From NCBI GenBank assembly GCA_046537875.1, contig JBKHJZ010000184.1, positions 1 through 6,310 of the forward strand: 6,310 nucleotides of DNA, in the 5' to 3' direction. Positions 5,293 through 6,310 of this stretch are shown piece after piece. The position numbers were made by a program, and so were the translations under genes. The notes under the pieces are model-generated. The model was given only the letters and a program-made list of their open reading frames with translations, had not been told where the DNA came from and made no database searches. Source of the DNA: JBKHJZ01 sp046537875 (GTDB taxonomy: Bacteria; Actinomycetota; Acidimicrobiia; Acidimicrobiales; VFJN01). Each line of letters begins with the position of its first letter. The first letter of the stretch is position 1.

Positions 5293-6111
5293 TCAGCGAG
5301 CCCGACCGGGCGGCCCGGCGGCGATCGCGTCCCGCACCTCGGCGGCGGTCACCGTGTACGGCTCGAAGCGGACCAGCCACCACGTGGCGCCGGCCTCCGC
5401 CCAGCCCGCCGGCGACTGGCCCGCGATCCCCTGCACCGCGACGTCGAACGGCCGGTCCACCAGCTCCGCCGGCCGGCAGGTGCGCACGACCTCGACCAGC
5501 TCCCGCAGCGCCTCGGGGCCGTCGAGGCCGATCGGGAACACGCCGTCGTAGCGCGCCGCCCGCCGCACCGGGCGGCGGTGCGGGTACCGGGCCCCGAGCC
5601 AGACCGGGATGCGGGGACGCTGCAGAGGTGTCGGGCGGAAGCGGACACCCTCGGCCCTGAACCGGGGGCCGGGGTGGTCGACCCGATCGCCCGACCACAT
5701 GGCCTCCAGGAGGGAGAGCCCCTCGTCGAGCAGGTGGGCGCGGGCCACCGGATCGGTCTCCTCGCCGAGCGCGCTCAGCTCCCGCCCGGGGTCACCGCCG
5801 AGCCCGGCGCCGAACACCAGGCGCCCGCCCGACAGGCGGTCGACCGCCACCGTCTCGCGGGCCAGCCGCTGGGGGCGGCGCCGGGGCACCGGCGTGACCA
5901 TCGGGCCCAGCCGGATCCGCTCGGTGGCGCACGCGATCGCGGCGAGCGTCACCCACGGGTCACCGATGTCGACCACCGGGTCGTGGTAGAGCACGTGATC
6001 CCAGACGAACATTCCGTCGAACCCGGCCGCCTCGGCCTCGGCGGCCAGCTCGGCGACCCGCCGCGGCTCGGACAGCTCGCCGAAGATCGGCAGGAACAGC
6101 GCGCAGCGCAC
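5293..6111 (-). CDS. LLM-class (luciferase-like) flavin-dependent oxidoreductase
   Basis: This 272-residue protein belongs to the bacterial luciferase-like monooxygenase superfamily, TIM-barrel enzymes using FMN or, commonly in actinomycetes, F420. Typical landmarks are the first strand RCALFLPIFG (2-10), GFDGMFVWDHVLY (30-42), the ATERIRLGPMVTPVP strand-loop (62-76), and the family signature ETVAVDRLSGGRLVFGAGLGG (from 86), then IPVWLGA (168-174). At 272 residues it is at the shorter end of the superfamily but appears complete. The substrate cannot be read from the sequence, and F420 rather than FMN is only a lineage-based guess. The start is GTG at 6111-6109, chosen because TAGCCT lies exactly 6 nt upstream and no Shine-Dalgarno site is present. 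It leads a two-gene unit with the 203-residue protein. Confidence 0.92.
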   Translation of the reverse strand: MRCALFLPIFGELSEPRRVAELAAEAEAAGFDGMFVWDHVLYHDPVVDIGDPWVTLAAIACATERIRLGPMVTPVPRRRPQRLARETVAVDRLSGGRLVFGAGLGGDPGRELSALGEETDPVARAHLLDEGLSLLEAMWSGDRVDHPGPRFRAEGVRFRPTPLQRPRIPVWLGARYPHRRPVRRAARYDGVFPIGLDGPEALRELVEVVRTCRPAELVDRPFDVAVQGIAGQSPAGWAEAGATWWLVRFEPYTVTAAEVRDAIAAGPPGRAR

Positions 6112-6117
6112 CCGCCG

Positions 6118-6123
6118 AGGCTA
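6118..6123 (-). promoter_or_regulatory. -10 element of a leaderless promoter for the LLM oxidoreductase unit
   Basis: On the minus strand TAGCCT is followed by CGGCGG and then the GTG start at 6111. This is the TANNNT-N6-start arrangement seen at two other genes in the window. No clear -35 hexamer is present. Confidence 0.6.
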
Positions 6124-6275
6124 GAGGCCCAGCGGATGGCGCGCTCCGAAGGGCACCGCCGCGGGGGGATTTGCTGCCGGGCGGCAGCTCGACAGCTGGG
6201 CCTCCCGGCAACGCGGGGCCGCGGCCGGCAATGGCGACCGCCGGGCCCCGGCGTCGGCCTAGGCTGGAGAGCCAA
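6124..6275. promoter_or_regulatory. Divergent intergenic region with a hairpin and a plus-strand promoter
   Basis: This stretch separates the minus-strand oxidoreductase from the plus-strand gene at the right edge. It contains a perfect inverted repeat GCTGCC-GGGC-GGCAGC (6173-6188), which could be a hairpin or an operator. TAGGCT (6260-6265) is a TANNNT -10 candidate for the plus strand, giving a predicted start near 6272 and almost no leader. GGAGAG (6266-6271) is the likely ribosome-binding site of the next gene. No ORF with gene-like character is seen. Confidence 0.45.
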
Positions 6276-6310
6276 GTGGCGACCACCCAAGTCAAGATCT
6301 CCGTCCCCGG
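6276..6310 (+). CDS. Start of a truncated gene at the right edge
   Basis: A GTG at 6276-6278 is preceded by GGAGAG at 6266-6271 (4 nt from the start) and a TANNNT element at 6260-6265. The open frame continues to the end of the window and encodes MATTQVKISVPG, counting the GTG as Met. Eleven complete codons plus two bases are too few to assign a family. If transcription begins about 7 nt after the -10, the ribosome site would lie upstream of the transcript, so either the promoter is elsewhere or this gene is nearly leaderless. Confidence 0.5.
   Translation, partial: MATTQVKISVP

Noticed and set aside
4535..5698. 387-residue minus-strand frame across the 203-residue and oxidoreductase genes
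   Set aside because: It overlaps two better-supported genes in another frame, and its translation is Arg/Gly/Ala-rich with no recognisable domain.

Overview
The window is very GC-rich with G/C-dominated third codon positions. Several genes begin exactly at a TANNNT -10 element without a Shine-Dalgarno site. Together with the protein families seen, this points to a high-GC actinomycete, plausibly of class Acidimicrobiia (inference). No phage genes, transposases, RNA genes or CRISPR arrays are visible, so it reads as a chromosomal locus.

Layout. Positions 1-3759, all on the minus strand, hold the start of a Tad/Flp-type pilus (or related type IV filament) operon. In transcription order these are a SAF/CpaB-like assembly protein with a Gly-rich tail (3759-2845), a TadZ/CpaE-like MinD-family protein (2845-1526), the TadA/CpaF secretion ATPase (1529-207) and the N-terminus of a TadB-like membrane platform protein (210 to beyond the left edge). 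The genes overlap by 1 or 4 nt at every junction (TGATG, GTGA, GTGA), so translation is probably coupled. The pilin, prepilin peptidase and TadC would lie to the left, outside the window. Positions 3760-4084 form the divergent regulatory region.

On the plus strand, 4085-4324 encodes a 79-residue MerR/excisionase-type helix-turn-helix protein and 4417-4650 a 77-residue protein of unknown function. Between them lie a hairpin at the first gene's stop codon and a small AT-richer patch with a perfect actinobacterial-type DnaA box inside nested inverted repeats. Convergent to these, a two-gene minus-strand unit carries a luciferase-like (LLM) flavin-dependent oxidoreductase (6111-5293) and, 18 bp downstream, a 203-residue unknown protein with what look like two tandem small beta-barrel repeats (5274-4663). 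At the right edge a plus-strand gene starts at 6276 and is cut off after 35 bases.

The Tad genes act together: TadA supplies ATP-driven force, TadB the inner-membrane platform, TadZ the localisation and the SAF protein the envelope assembly step. The divergent HTH gene is the obvious local candidate for controlling them. The remaining genes have no demonstrable functional link to the pilus. I found no convincing wholly new multi-gene system. The best leads are the leaderless promoter set, the DnaA-box palindrome patch, the duplicated-barrel protein and the HTH-tad divergent pairing.
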